DNA from: Pyrus communis
Lineage: Eukaryota; Streptophyta; Magnoliopsida; Rosales; Rosaceae
Length of the DNA: 64,000 nucleotides
Reading direction: 5' to 3'
Assembly: GCF_963583255.1 (NCBI RefSeq)
Contig: NC_084816.1
Coordinates: 6,398,600 to 6,462,599 of the forward strand
Under the pieces are notes generated by a model. That model did no database searches. It was given only the letters and a program-made list of their open reading frames with translations, and had not been told where the DNA came from. Of this stretch, positions 35,997-47,730 are shown one piece after another (positions within the stretch are counted from its first letter, which is position 1; every line of letters begins with the position of its first letter). A program made the translations under genes and the position numbers.

Positions 35997-36300
35997 GGTG
36001 TTTGATCTTTTTTCTTCTTTTATAAAGTTTGATGGGTCTTTAGGAAATATGGTGGTGGAGAATCACACCAAGGGAATACCAGAGCCAAGAAAGAAAGAAA
36101 AGAGAAAAGAGAAAGCTAGAGAGGAGGAAAGCAAGGGAGAGGCTTTTGTATATTTTTACTTTTATTCCCTCATTCTCTCTCTTTTTGTTTTATTATATTT
36201 AGGGTTTTGGGTGGTCGATGAAATTTCTTCGCATTTAAGCTTTCTTTTGACGCTGTGGACTCTGATTTAATTAGTGCTTAAAAAAAAGCAATTAGTTGCT
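35997..36300 (-). promoter_or_regulatory. 5' leader/promoter-proximal region of the Dof gene
   Basis: On the minus strand this is CT-rich (GA-rich on + at 36085-36140), as in many plant leaders. I cannot place the start site or a TATA box with confidence. Confidence 0.4.
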
Positions 36301-36823
36301 GCCTCTGCCTGGCTCATGCATGGAACAGAGAGAAAGAAGGTGACACAGTAAAGCAAATTACATATCACTATCTAATTAGCCATTGTGGTGGGATCGCCGC
36401 CTCAAGTGAAGTCATCAGATTAACTCCTCATTAGGAGTTGTACGGAATAATTTGCATTAATACCTTTACAACATGACTAATTTTCGATATTAGTACTCTT
36501 GAGCTCCGCTTGTTCACCTTCTTAGCTGGGATTGCACTAGTTTCAAGTACTAAGCTAAATTAGATTAGTCTAGACTAAACAGTATAAGAATTGTCAAGCA
36601 TTTTATCAGTGTCGACTAATCCACGAACTAGAATATTATCAATTCCTAATTTTTTTTTAATTATTGTTTTTATTCACTTTTGCCTTAAAAACCCTAAAAT
36701 TTGCACTCATTACATGAAATAAAAATAAAATAAAATAAAATAAAATAAACCATCCTAAAATTTTAAAAGGGAAATTTTATTTACACCCAACTTGTTCTCT
36801 ACATCCATCTTGTATTTAATTTA
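36301..36823. other. Intergenic upstream of the Dof gene
   Basis: AT-rich, with a short AAAAT-type pentamer repeat (36720-36748). It ends at the TSD of the Pack-MULE. Confidence 0.45.
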
Positions 36824-38404
36824 GGGTAAATCTCAGTTCACTACCCTCATGTTTCATGGTTTTCAACATTTAGTACATCAAATTTTTTTCGTCCTAGAGT
36901 TATACTTAAAGTGTTAATTTTGGGATGGTCTTATACATCCGTTAGTCAAACTGTTAAATCTGCCGTTAACTGATGACGTGACACTCATGTGGACAATGAC
37001 TAGCCGCCATGTGTCATTAAGGGGTCTACGTGGATTTTTTTATTTTTTTTATGAGAAGGGGTTCGAAAAAAAAAAAAATAGTGGTTCCTAAAACTGCAAC
37101 AACCATGGCTTTATCTTCATCATCCCAAACCCCTCCTCCTAAACCCATCTCAATCTTCATCTCCAAAATCTAGAAAAATCAACAACCCTACAAAAATTGA
37201 GCTAAAACTTTCAAAACCCAAATCAAATCTCAGCCCTAAATACCCCCTGAACCATGAAAAAAAAAAAAAAAAAAAAATCAAACAACAAAGAAATCTAGAA
37301 AATCCAACAAAACCCAAATCCAAGTTTCCATCGATCCGCACATAGAGCCATGAAGATCCGAACTTTGAAGCTCCGAGAGGCCCACAAGCCCACGAGCAGG
37401 GGTGGGGGGCTGTCATACTGCTTGGTGTTGTGGGACCAATAAGCCTACCACGTCGTGAGGGCCTCCTCCTCCGACCCCACAATAGCTATCCACGACTCTC
37501 TTATCCTGTCCAGCCCTCCCAAGCTCCTCCTCCACCACCGCGACGGCATCACGGCTCTCGCTCTCAGCCCCAACTCCACCTGCCTTACCTCCGGCTCCGT
37601 CAAGCTCTACAAGTTTCCCGGTCAATATCTCCCAACAAGTAAACAGACAACACCCAGATTTGAATTTCCATCCAAAATCAAATACAACAAATTAGGGTTT
37701 CATAAACTGAGAAATTGGGATATGAGATTTGGGTATAACAAGGACAAAAATAACAAATTCATAATAAAGTTTGAAGCTTTTAAATATACAAATATGCACA
37801 AGAATGGAAATGGCAGGTTAATAGTACAAGGACCCATATTCAAATTTTAGATAGAGAAAGAGAGACATTGAGAGAGGAGAGAGGAGAAAGGAGTGAGAAA
37901 ACTTACTCAAGTGGGTGTAAACGGCTTTTTAGAGTTTTGCCCTTCTGGCGAGAGAGAGAGAGAGAGAGATAGAGGAGAGAGAAACGTCAGAGATAGAGAG
38001 AGAGAAACTTATGAGATAGATAGAGGAAAGAGGAAAAAGGAAAAGAGAGAGGAGAGAGGGGAGTGAGCGGTGGAGATGGAAGCTGGTGCAGGCAAGGGAG
38101 GCAAGAGGCTTACCGTCACACTAGTAGGGAAGACGAAGAGGGAAGGAAAAAAGGGAGTTCTATTTTTATTTTATTTTATTTTAAGTACTTTTATTTAATT
38201 AATCTTTTTAATGACACGTGGCGCCCAATCATTGTCCACATGGACGCCACATCATCAGTTAACGGCAGACTTAACAGTTTGACTAACGGATTTATGAGAT
38301 TGTCCTAAAATTAACACTTTAGGTATGACTCTGGGACAAAAAAAACTTGATGTACTAAATGTTGAAAACCACGAAACTTGAGAGTAGTAAACTGAGATTT
38401 ACCC
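36824..38404. mobile_element. Pack-MULE with ~200-bp TIRs and captured gene fragment
   Basis: Left TIR 36824-37022 and right TIR 38206-38404 are inverted copies of about 200 bp with scattered substitutions. They start GGGTAAATCTCAGTT and run through AACATTTAGTACATCAA and CGTTAGTCAAACTGTTAA. A perfect 9-bp TSD TTTAATTTA lies at 36815-36823 and 38405-38413. The 1,581-bp element has no transposase. It contains a captured WDHD1/CTF4-like first exon (37350-37640), plus GA-rich and proline-codon-rich stretches that could be further captured UTR sequence. Confidence 0.95.
37350..37640 (+). pseudogene. Captured 5' exon of a WDHD1/CTF4-like (EOL1-type) gene
   Basis: From the ATG at 37350 the frame reads MKIRTLKLREAHKPTSRG, then LSYCLVLWD, a TAA stop near 37437, and onward VRASSSDPTIAIHDS, LLHHRDGITALALSPNSTC and SGSVKLYKFPGQ. 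This matches the beginning of the plant WDHD1/CTF4 homologue (a WD40-repeat replisome/cohesion factor), where the family has SGSVDHSVKLYKFP, so a three-residue deletion is present here. The exon is followed by non-homologous sequence after the splice point. With a stop and a deletion it is not a working protein, but the reading frame is well preserved. It was presumably picked up from a host locus elsewhere. Confidence 0.82.
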
Positions 38405-38413
38405 TTTAATTTA

Positions 38414-39176
38414 TCATTTAGTATCTCTTTAAATTCACTTTTATTACCTAAATTACCCTCACAAACTCATCCTAATATGTGAATTTATCTTTACACCCAA
38501 TTAAAAAATTAAAAAACCAAAATCTAAACCCTAAAATGTCGGGAAGTCATTGAAGCAATGAGAAATGTTGAACGGTGTGGGTGAATTTTGTTGCTCTTTC
38601 TCCATCGAATCAACTAAGGCACTGATATTTCAAAACATTTTCTTCGATTGATAAAATTTACTATCTTTTGATTGTATTGAAGGTTGAAATGATTTATAAG
38701 TTGCACTAATGGAGAATCGTGAGAGAACTCGATAGGGTTAAGTCATCATCTCATTACTATTATTTGAATAGTTAAATCAAATTCGGCACCCAGAAAGCAG
38801 TTGTGGAAAACAATGGTTGTGCTGAAGTTTTCTTGGTACTCTCATTGAGATTTCAATCTCAATTTGTCTTTCGGCTATTTAAGCAAGCTGTTTTAGGATG
38901 AGAGATTTTGTGCCTTTTGGTTCTCAAACATAGTCAACATCTCATCACTATATTTGGACCTTTAAATAAGGCAATTTCACCAAATTGTGTCATGGTGAGG
39001 CGATTACTGAATGTGGGTTTATAGATAAAAAATAATTTTAGTTTTAATTGCATATCATTTTTTATGGTAATTGTACAATAGGGTAAAAAAAACAATTTAC
39101 ATATAATGTTTGAGTTAGGTATAGAGTAAAGTCATATGGGTTCAAATAAAATTTTCCAATTCTCAATCACCACTGT
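38414..39176. other. Intergenic, nothing recognised
   Basis: AT-rich sequence with no recognised gene or element. Confidence 0.4.
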
Positions 39177-39350
39177 CTTACCATTTAGTACTACAGTCTG
39201 ATGATATTACTCTTCACTTGGAAGTGAGAGGTCTTAGGTTCAAATCTCGTGGATGGTGAATTCGATACCAAATTAGGTTGCCCATTGTGTGGCTTAGCCG
39301 AACTCCCTCTTTCCTTAATGTAAAAATATTGATGTACTAAAAAAAAAAAA
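39177..39350 (+). mobile_element. tRNA-derived SINE
   Basis: Body with a Pol III-type A-box region, CTTCACTTGGAAGTGAGAGG and a B-box-like TTAGGTTCAAATC, ending in an A run. A perfect 12-bp TSD AATCACCACTGT (39165-39176 and 39351-39362) shows target-primed insertion. Related to 51814-51996 and 10740-10890. Confidence 0.9.
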
Positions 39351-39362
39351 AATCACCACTGT

Positions 39363-39660
39363 ACTCTTTATCCCTTCTCCTCTCTCTGCCATGGCTGACA
39401 CTGCAATTACCAAAATGGCCACCAAGTACCAGTTGAAGGGTAGTCAATGACAAATACCGATTTGGACACGAAGCCAATATCCTTGCTGGAAAGGTCTGGG
39501 ACGCCGCTCCGAACCCGATCTAAACATCATCGGGCGCCAACCTCGCAAAGGAGAACCTCGAGGGCATTTTTTAGGCTGCTGTCATGGGCTGTGCTAGTCG
39601 GCCCGGTAGTTGTTGCTGATGTAGGAATGAGACCGGTAAGACGAAATTGGAGGGGGAATT
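39363..39660 (+). pseudogene. GC-richer gene fragment, unrecognised
   Basis: After the SINE a coding-looking stretch starts with CCATGGCTGACACTGC, giving MADTAITKMATKYQLKG. It then continues in another frame as YRFGHEANILAGKVWDAAPN, and after a stop as GANLAKENLEGIF and AAVMGCA. The composition and amino acid pattern suggest a decayed protein-coding exon with at least two frameshifts or stops. I do not recognise the family. Confidence 0.35.
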
Positions 39661-39835
39661 AGCAATCCCATGTTGACGAACGGACTGCTAGGCCTATGTT
39701 AGCGATGTCGTTAGTACACACAAGTCTCACCTAGTCTCATTTATGTTAATCCTTAGTCATAACAAATAAGGGATTATAATCCTAGCAAGCTAATCTAATC
39801 CTAGCTAAAAGGTGAAACAAACGGGGTCTTGTTTT
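39661..39835. mobile_element. Possible PIF-like MITE end
   Basis: The stretch CTAATCTAATCCTAGCTAAA then GGTGAAACAAACGGGG resembles the end of the element at 56906-57811 (GGTGCAATAAATGCACCC with upstream repeated AGTCCAG). Only one end is visible, so this is tentative. Confidence 0.3.
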
Positions 39836-40179
39836 GGTTTAGGAAGTGGCATCATAGTAAGGTCCGGTTTGGTATTACTTTTTTTTTTCACCAAAAGATG
39901 ATTCACTTTAAAATTCAAAAATAAAAAAGTATGGTAAAAATGACATATCATGTTTATTTACAAGCAATGGCATCCAAACATCATCTTTTAAAAGTAGCTT
40001 GTCAGTGCTTTTAAAAGCTGCTTTGATAAAAAGTGGAGTTTAGTCTTTAATGAATATTTTTAATTCTTGTGATACCCTCTTAGTTTTTAAAATGACATTA
40101 TTTATCCTTCTAGACACATTTATCCTTAAGGAACAAAGTAACCACCACCACGTATCACTACAAACTCTAATCTCTTACA

Positions 40180-40555
40180 CCATCATTGTCGTTACCACCA
40201 CCGTTGTTGTCACCACCACCACACCACAATCATGTCACCACCACTACCACTACAACCACCACCACCACCACAACCATACCCGCCACCACTACCACCACCA
40301 CAACCATACCCGCCACCACTACCACCACAACCACAACTGCCACTACCATCTTTGGTGCCACCATCACCACCACCATAAACACAACTGCCACCACTATCAC
40401 CACAAACACAACCACAACTGCCACCATTGTTGTTGTCGCCGCCCCTACCATCATTGTTACCTCTGCACCCCTTTATTGGCTCCAACAACACCACCAACAC
40501 AATCACTATCCTCGCCACCATTGTTGTCATCATCGTCCACACTATCATGTCCATT
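40180..40555. repeat. (ACC/CCA)n-rich minisatellite
   Basis: Dense CCA/ACC triplets with longer repeats such as CCACAACCATACCCGCCACC twice. Three overlapping frames encode His-, Thr- or Gly/Val-rich peptides of 74-196 residues, a by-product of the repeat. The flanks (39860-40030 and 40590-40715) have AAAAGC-type motifs of common plant non-autonomous elements, but I could not match TIRs. Confidence 0.85.
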
Positions 40556-40715
40556 TTTTTCATATATGCAATTATATCACTTTTACATTAAAACTTACCA
40601 AATATTTTTACACTACTTTTCATACTCACAACACTTTTAAAAATACAGTTTATCAAGCTCAACTGCTTTATTTTCTGTTCAACTTTTGGCCTTTGATATG
40701 TTTGGTGTTAATATA

Positions 40716-42479
40716 ATACTTTCCAAATAAACACAAATAATTTTGGTAATATTTAGTTGAAATACACAAATATACTTCATTCTGGTGAATAATGTAAGTA
40801 AGAATTATGCACCGCAGAGAGCGTCAAAGGCAGTTCTAAAAGAATCATATGAGTTATAAGTGATAGACCTACACTAACAAGAAGAATTGTCCAACTCGCA
40901 TGGTAGAGAAATCCCACATAAAGGGAAAGAAATCTTACTGATTTTAAATTCTTATGATACATTAAGTATCGAAAAAGTAAGGGTTGAAGGTGGATGTTAA
41001 TTAATCTTGTGAACCATATGCTAACCTAGGTTATTATATGCTAAAGACACAGGACAAAAGGTGGGAATTCTATCCACTAATTGGGTTTTCCTTTTCTTGT
41101 GTAGCTTTGCTAAAAATTATAAACTATGGGTTCATAATAATTACGACGACATGGTAAATTACTGTGATAGGTAAGACTCTTTAAGTAGTCAATTACGGCA
41201 GATCAATAAAGAAAATATCTGTAACATGCCCCAACTTTTATCCACCTTTATGTTAGCGTCACAAAATCTTCAACTTGTCTCCCAACTTTGGTGCCTAACT
41301 CATAATTCAAAAAACCAAGGAGAGAACATCAAAGTTGATATCATTAATTTGTCATTTATATATTATTTGAGGTAAGTAAGAACTAAGGATTAGCAAGCTA
41401 GAGTTTCGACCTTTATTTCTTTCTTTTGCTTCTCTTTTTCTGTTTAATCACCTTTTCTTTTTCAGAAAGAGAGCCCATATGGTGTTGTAGGTCGAAAAAT
41501 ATTATAGATTTTATCTTTTTCTGTGGGGCTGCACCACAATGGACGAGGGGACTCAACATAAAAGCTTCAGCTTCGTCTATAAGGAATCTTCTTTACCGAT
41601 CATAGGCGGTACGTACGTAGTATATCTAAGTTTAATTTAAAAACCATACGCTGTTTAGGTAACATGGAAATAGCGTACTCTCAATTTTCTACTGTTTGTA
41701 TTTACGAATATGATCATGTAATAAGTATATCGTTAATCGTACATGGAAGTTCGCACTGTCAACGATATCAACTTTATTGACAAATATTGATAGCAAATAT
41801 CCGTAAACTTTGGATACCCAATACCATATGGTCCATGTCCTGGTGTCTCTCTTTCCTCATTGTGATACAGCTTGCTGCCCTCTCTTTATGAAAGAGACAT
41901 TGCAACATACTTCAAACACATTTTTATAATGTTTTGTAAGGGATAATCCGCAAGTGAAAATTCAAAAGATGAATGTTTTCGATTATACAACTTATACAGT
42001 GAAAGTTTATTATTCGCAGGAATGAGTTTTGTGGTCTTCCACGAGAGATGCAAGTATTCTTCAAAGAGTATATATTATTCATAATATATGCAAACAGAAC
42101 GTCATATTAGCGCCCACCTCCAATCCAACGTCATATTAGCACCCACCTCCAATCCAACCCTTACTCTTTTATTTTATTGTAAATATGTTTATAACTAAGA
42201 TATTTTAAAATTTATTTAATATAAAAAAAGTTACAAATTTAATATAAGAAAGTTTAACATTATTTGAAACGAACAATTATTTACAAAGAAGGATTGCAAT
42301 GGCTGCATGCATAATAAACTGAGAAAAGATTGTAATTAAGTGGTATTACGTCTATAAAAGGATGAATTTCATTCAAGAGAAGATAGAGAGCTAATATCTG
42401 TCTGAAGATAGTGAGAGAGCCAAAGTGATCCTTCCTCCATCGAGACCTCAATACTATACAACGCAATATGTATCTGTTG
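40716..42479. other. Intergenic, nothing recognised
   Basis: AT-rich sequence; a 34-bp segment is tandemly duplicated at about 42095-42162 (CGTCATATTAGC(A/G)CCCAC, then CTCCAATCCAAC). No genes recognised. Confidence 0.45.
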
Positions 42480-43870
42480 TTAGGTATAAGTTAAAATGAA
42501 TTGTTAAGGGGTTTTCTCAAAGAAGCATGTAGTGACTACTCTGAGACTTTTAGTCCTTTTGTCAAATCTACAACTGCTTTAGATTGCCCATTATGGCTGG
42601 AAACTCCAACTCAAAATGGTCTTTTTACATGACATTAATTAAGTGTACATGTCTTAACCACAAGGTTTTGTGCATAGTGCTCATCCAAATTTTGTTTGCA
42701 AATTGAATGAATCTTAGAAACGATTCACAAAGTTTTTGCCTCATTTAGGATTAAAATCATCCTAAGCTGATTTTTCTCTGTTCGTGAAGGCTGATATAGA
42801 TGGGTTTCTAGTTGTTCTGCTTCAGTATGTTGATGACATAATACTTAAAGAGAATCATGAAAAATCATTTCAAGCTATTATGTCTCAACTTTCAACTCTA
42901 TTTGATACGAAAGATTTAAGGTGTTGAGAGTGATGAATTCTATATCGGAGAAAGAAGGGATTTTGTATGTTCTTACAAGTGGTTGGGTTAAACTCTATAT
43001 TGCCAATTGATTTTATGGTGAAACCTCAACTTTTTTCGTGGCATTAGAGTAGGTTATCCCATGTGTAAAGTTCAACGACCACACGTGCTCCACATCACCC
43101 GATTTGTGTTGTCCACGTATTAGGCTTGAAAATTTATCGCACATGAGGCAACTTGTTGAGATTGATTCCCACATCAGGAAAAGAAAGTTCCTTGCATGTG
43201 CTTACAAATAGTTGGGCTACTCCCCCAAATTGTGGAACCTTAACTTTCTTCATAGGGGATCCGCACTATATTTTGGGTCTTAAATTTGCCTATAGAAATC
43301 AGGGTTATTTTCTCATCAGTCTAAGTATGCTTCTGACTTTCTTCACAAGGCACAAAAGTTTGATAATAAACCTTGTACTACTTTTTATCATCCACATCAG
43401 AAACCCCTCAAGAATGGCAGTCCCTTATTCCCAGATCTTTCTTATTACTGAAGGATAGTGGGAGCTCTTTAATATTTGACTTTTACTCAGCTTCACATAG
43501 CCTATTCAGTTAATCAAGTTTGTCAATTTATGAATGCTCCATTGGAATCACATTATCTTGCAGTTAAAAATATACATAGGGATCTCAAGGAAACAATATA
43601 TTGTAGAAATTGTATGGATTACTCAATTGCTCATGATTTGCATATTTCATCACCTTATTCTCCTGTGTTACATTGTGGCAATGTCTTAGCTATGGCTTTG
43701 GAAACTAATCCAGTCTTGTATTCAAAGGCTGAACGCATTTAAATTGATTGTCACTTTGTGAGAGAATGTGCTCAGAAGGTTCTTTATAGGTGCAGTTTGT
43801 TTCTTCTTCATATCGATATGTTGATATTCTTACAAAGGTCCCTGTTATCCTCAACTTTCTTTTCATTGTA
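42480..43870 (+). pseudogene. Ty1/Copia pol fragment (RT to RNase H), degraded
   Basis: Scattered frames recover Copia landmarks in order. RT start KGFSQ and FSPFVKSTT (42505-42570), then the catalytic QYVDDIIL box near 42825-42846. The RNase H part then reads FTQLHIAYSVNQVCQFMNAP and LESHYLAVKNIHRDLK (43476-43600), with the typical NPVLYSKAERIEIDCHFVRE near 43710-43770 and an ADILTK-like end near 43830. Numerous stops and frameshifts, missing integrase/gag and no LTRs found nearby mean it is a relic. Confidence 0.85.
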
Positions 43871-44415
43871 ACAATCTCATGTTTAGTTCATAAAATTGCT
43901 CAGTTCATAGATTGAAGATTGTTATCAGTTTTCATACCATTATAAAGTCAAAAGCAACTCTTTTGTTCTAGCTAGTATTTTAATTAAATTTAGAATATTA
44001 TTTATTATTTTAATTAGAAGATATAAAGTATTTAGAAAACTAAAATAACTCCTATTTTGATTTTTCTTTATATACTGATTTTATGTGTTTTAAACAAATG
44101 AACAATATATAGGCTATTCCCTCACACCAAAGAATAGAATAGCTTTATCACCATAGGACTTATACGAGATTCTTTTTTTTCTGAGCAAATCATTATTCAT
44201 TGCATAAGCCCATGACAAGTAATTTCCCGCTGGAAAGGTAGCTTTCATACCATAAAAGCCTGGTGGGAACCTTAGCCACAAACAAGTTTTACAAACTCAC
44301 TACTAAGAAATATACGTCGAACTTGCATCTATGCGTTAAATCTAGAACATGATCCAATCAAGTGTAAACAACTTTTACTCGATCAAAATTCTAGCCAAAT
44401 AGGAGTTTACCTATA
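43871..44415. other. Intergenic; part of a local duplication
   Basis: 44315-44398 and 44585-44665 are diverged direct copies (GAACTTGC(A/G)TC(T/C)ATG, then AGAACATGATCCAA and GATCAAA(A/G)TTCTAG) that flank a MITE. Confidence 0.5.
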
Positions 44416-44551
44416 GGGTGGTGCTATCCATACACCCATTTTTACCAATCACACACCTCTCTTAATTTTCGGTCGTCAGATCGAATAAATTAAAGAAGAT
44501 CAATAAACAAAAATGTGTGAGAAAAAAATTGATGTGTGAATAACACTACCC
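44416..44551. mobile_element. MITE, GGGTGGTGCTAT family
   Basis: Inverted ends GGGTGGTGCTATCCATACA and (reverse strand) GGGTAGTGTTATTCACACA. Perfect 7-bp direct flank ACCTATA at 44409-44415 and 44552-44558. Core CTTAATTTTCGGTCGTCAGAT shared with 32291-32438. Probably hAT-type (TSD usually 8 bp). Confidence 0.82.
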
Positions 44552-44669
44552 ACCTATATTGAACTTGCGTCCATGCATCTATATTGAACTTGCGTCCATG
44601 TGTTAAACTTAGAACATGATCCAACAAAGTGAAAACAACCTCCACTTGATCAAAGTTCTAGAGTGTACG

Positions 44670-46526
44670 GTTTCATTTGTCTATATATAATTTTGACCAA
44701 ATCACAAAACAAATGAGAACTTTTTTTCAATGGAAAACCAATGCCATTGGGTTTTCCCAAGGGATACCAAAAGAGAAAAAAAAGGTTCAGATAAATGTTA
44801 AATCTTCAAAAGCATAGAAAAATTTAAGATGAGCCACTCAAACTTGGTCCCATATGGCTCATAATAATGGACAAAAGTTGGGGAGTGGGGGGTTCTTCTT
44901 GTACATCTCCTGAAATTAAGAAAGCATGGGCCGGTGGCAACAGATAGGACGGTCGACGTCAATCTTTTTTTAACAGATGCCTGTGGTCGGAAAACCCTAC
45001 TACCACCTCATCCACTGCCGGGTCCCAACTAGGAAAAACCTTCATAACAATACCCTAGGGAATATATAGTTATATACGGACGGCGGAAAATATTATTTCT
45101 TAACCTAAACGCGTCTGAATATTCATTACGTGTTTCTTAAAAATTTCTTTTATTCTTGTTTTTGATAGTTGTGTTGATGAACTTGATATACTGCATACCG
45201 ATGTGATGTATCGAATATGCCTTGTGTATTACGTTTTAACTTCACCATTTAAGATTTAAGAGTATTTAGATGTTAAGCAGAGAATAACTTTCACGTGGGA
45301 GAGGCATCTTTCAACCTTGCACTTTGATTCTCACACATGTATTCTAATTAGATCTCACGTAGCAAGGACCATAAAATCAATGTCACTAATCATTTAAGTC
45401 AATGTTTAAAACATTCAAATTCTAATTAAAATTGATAGTTGTTATTGACACTTCAAAAAAATCATCATATATTCGTCTCTGGTGTGAGACCACTAAACGT
45501 CATTTTTATAATCATTCTTGATCATGTAATAAAACTCAGCAATATATGGTTTCAACAACATCTTTCTTATTTCCCATCTTAATGTTTACAATAATTCTAT
45601 TTGAACACATAAAATTGACAAATTTGATGACACACTCTTAAATAAAGATAGGTTCAACAATGATTATGTGTCTAAATAACAAAACTTGTTAGTTTATTCC
45701 TTGTATTTTTCCTTAACAAAGTTTTAATTTCAATTTTAATTACTTTAACTAACATTTATTAATTTGTACTTTATGTGAAGATCGACGTCTATGCATGGTT
45801 GGAGCTACCTCATAAATCTTTTTGTTTGGACACCATTTAATATTGCATGCAAATCATCGTGCTTCCTGCTGCTGATATTAATCTTTGAAATGATCAACGT
45901 GCAGGAAGATTCTAGTTGTTTGTAAATCGATCCGAAATCGAAAAGCCTGAAATATATAGGCATGGTTGGTTAGTGGTGTTGGAATCTAATTCTCCATGCA
46001 TTTTTCACAGAGTACGGCCTTTTCGCTCATTTCCATGGTAAAAGCTACAAACTCTACATGTGGAGAGATTATATTAGTTGGAAAAAGGAAGCAAAATTGC
46101 AGCCTTAACATATTCACTTGTCCATTCGATCACCCTCTCTCATACAGACCCACAGGGGATAAGCTCTTTGCGCGTAGAGAGATATGTGCTTGCCCCACAA
46201 GGACCAGTGCACTTTTGAGTTTGATGTATGTAAATTATGAGTGAATGAGAAACGAATGGTTTCATGGCTGGACCTAATTGCCAACTTTTTTGTTACAAAC
46301 CCTGCATGGATCAAGCATTATAAGGGGGGTCAACTACAAAAGCAAGTTGTTCGAATCTCCATTCAATCTTAGCGAAACATGATATTCGTACCACTTCTCT
46401 ATCAAGACTATAGTCGTGCATTAATCATAGATGGCAACAAGGTGTCAGAAATTGGCTAGCTAGGGCATTTCTAAACTAGATGCTATACGCGCACGAATAA
46501 TTGGATAAGTTTGTAAAATAGGTGGA
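44670..46526. other. Intergenic, nothing recognised
   Basis: Several short ORFs (for example 45996-46244) with no recognisable domain. Confidence 0.4.
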
Positions 46527-46535
46527 AAACATATA

Positions 46536-46619
46536 GGAGTAGGATTCTCTCTCCTCCTATTACCATCCCTTAGGAGGCGATGGAAGGGGATAGAGATTGA
46601 GGGGAGAGAATCCTACTCC
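46536..46619. mobile_element. 84-bp foldback MITE with 9-bp TSD
   Basis: Arms GGAGTAGGATTCTCTC and GAGAGAATCCTACTCC are perfect inverted repeats. A perfect 9-bp TSD AAACATATA lies at 46527-46535 and 46620-46628, pointing to the Mutator superfamily. Confidence 0.92.
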
Positions 46620-46628
46620 AAACATATA

Positions 46629-47298
46629 TTTGTAAGGACAGTCATATAGCTCCTAGTAAAGTAATTGTTTATACTACCCTTTGAAAAAGATGTATTAGCA
46701 TTCCGTGCGATAACCAAAATTTTTAAATAATGGGGTCATATAATCAATTAAAAAGCTTTATTGGGCCACTTCGTTGAGCACCTAGTGAGTAGGCACCTGC
46801 CAATTCATGTCAACATATTTTGAAAGTTTATACCAACATATGTTGAAAACTACTAACACTTGTGGGCTTGTCGAGGGTGGATGCAGGATATTGTGGAGTA
46901 ATGTTGAAGACTACCAAGGCTTTTCAACTAAAGTATTTCATACAAGAAGAGAGAGAAGCAAGACAAATATGATATAAGAAAATAGAAGAAGTAGGAAGAT
47001 GAGGTTGTAATTTAGTTTGCTTTAACTGTTTATAGGGGTCAAATACAATATACAAACAAATATGCATGGGGTTTTGAAGTTATTGCGGTCAAGGACAACC
47101 AATAACCTCATGCTGGCTCAGCCACTATCGGTACTTTTTATTTGAACGATAATTATGTAGTACTACATTCACGCATAAGAACTTATCTTGAAGTGCAATA
47201 GGATGCCCATAACGCAAACACCCACTTTATTACAGTAATAACAATATGATTGTATGTTATTAACTATAACCTTACTATGAACTCACCCTTTTATGTAG
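46629..47298. other. Intergenic, nothing recognised
   Basis: No gene or element recognised. Confidence 0.4.
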
Positions 47299-47730
47299 CA
47301 CTGCAAGAAAACATGGCTTAGGTGGCGACATACATTCTTCACATAAACATGCAAATTCGTCACATTTAATTATATGTGACAAAATTTCAACGTCACAAAT
47401 CTCGTCACCTGTATAGCGTCACCTATAGTCCGTATGACGAATTTTACATTTGCCACATATTTTTAGTATATGTGGCGCCACTTGCGTCACTTACTACCAA
47501 TATGTGTGATAGAGTATGAGTCACAACATACAACATTATGTGACCTATTTTTTCGCCTCGTGTTAGATTTATAAGTGATGCTTTTGTTGTCACCCAATAT
47601 GATCCCATAATGATATTGTTGCACTTGGTCAATATGAAATTGTCACATATTCTTTTGATATGTGGTGCAACTTACGTCACATATGTTTAGATCAAATACC
47701 TAACTATTTAGGAATAATATTTGACGAATT
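47299..47730. mobile_element. CACTA-like terminus, one end only
   Basis: Starts CACTGCAAGAAAACATGG and is followed by dense direct and inverted copies of TGTGACAAAATTT-, CGTCACATTT- and ATATGTGGCG-type motifs, the subterminal array expected of a CACTA end. No matching right terminus (..TCTTGCAGTG) was found in the window, so it appears truncated near the T run at 47731-47756. Confidence 0.6.

Noticed and set aside
39177..39350. tRNA gene from the A/B-box-like signals
   Set aside because: No cloverleaf or anticodon arm can be formed; the A tail and TSD show a SINE.
40050..40716. Long ORFs on both strands encoding His/Thr- or Gly/Val-rich proteins
   Set aside because: They follow from a CCA/ACC triplet minisatellite, which keeps several frames open at once; no start context, domain or splice structure supports a gene.
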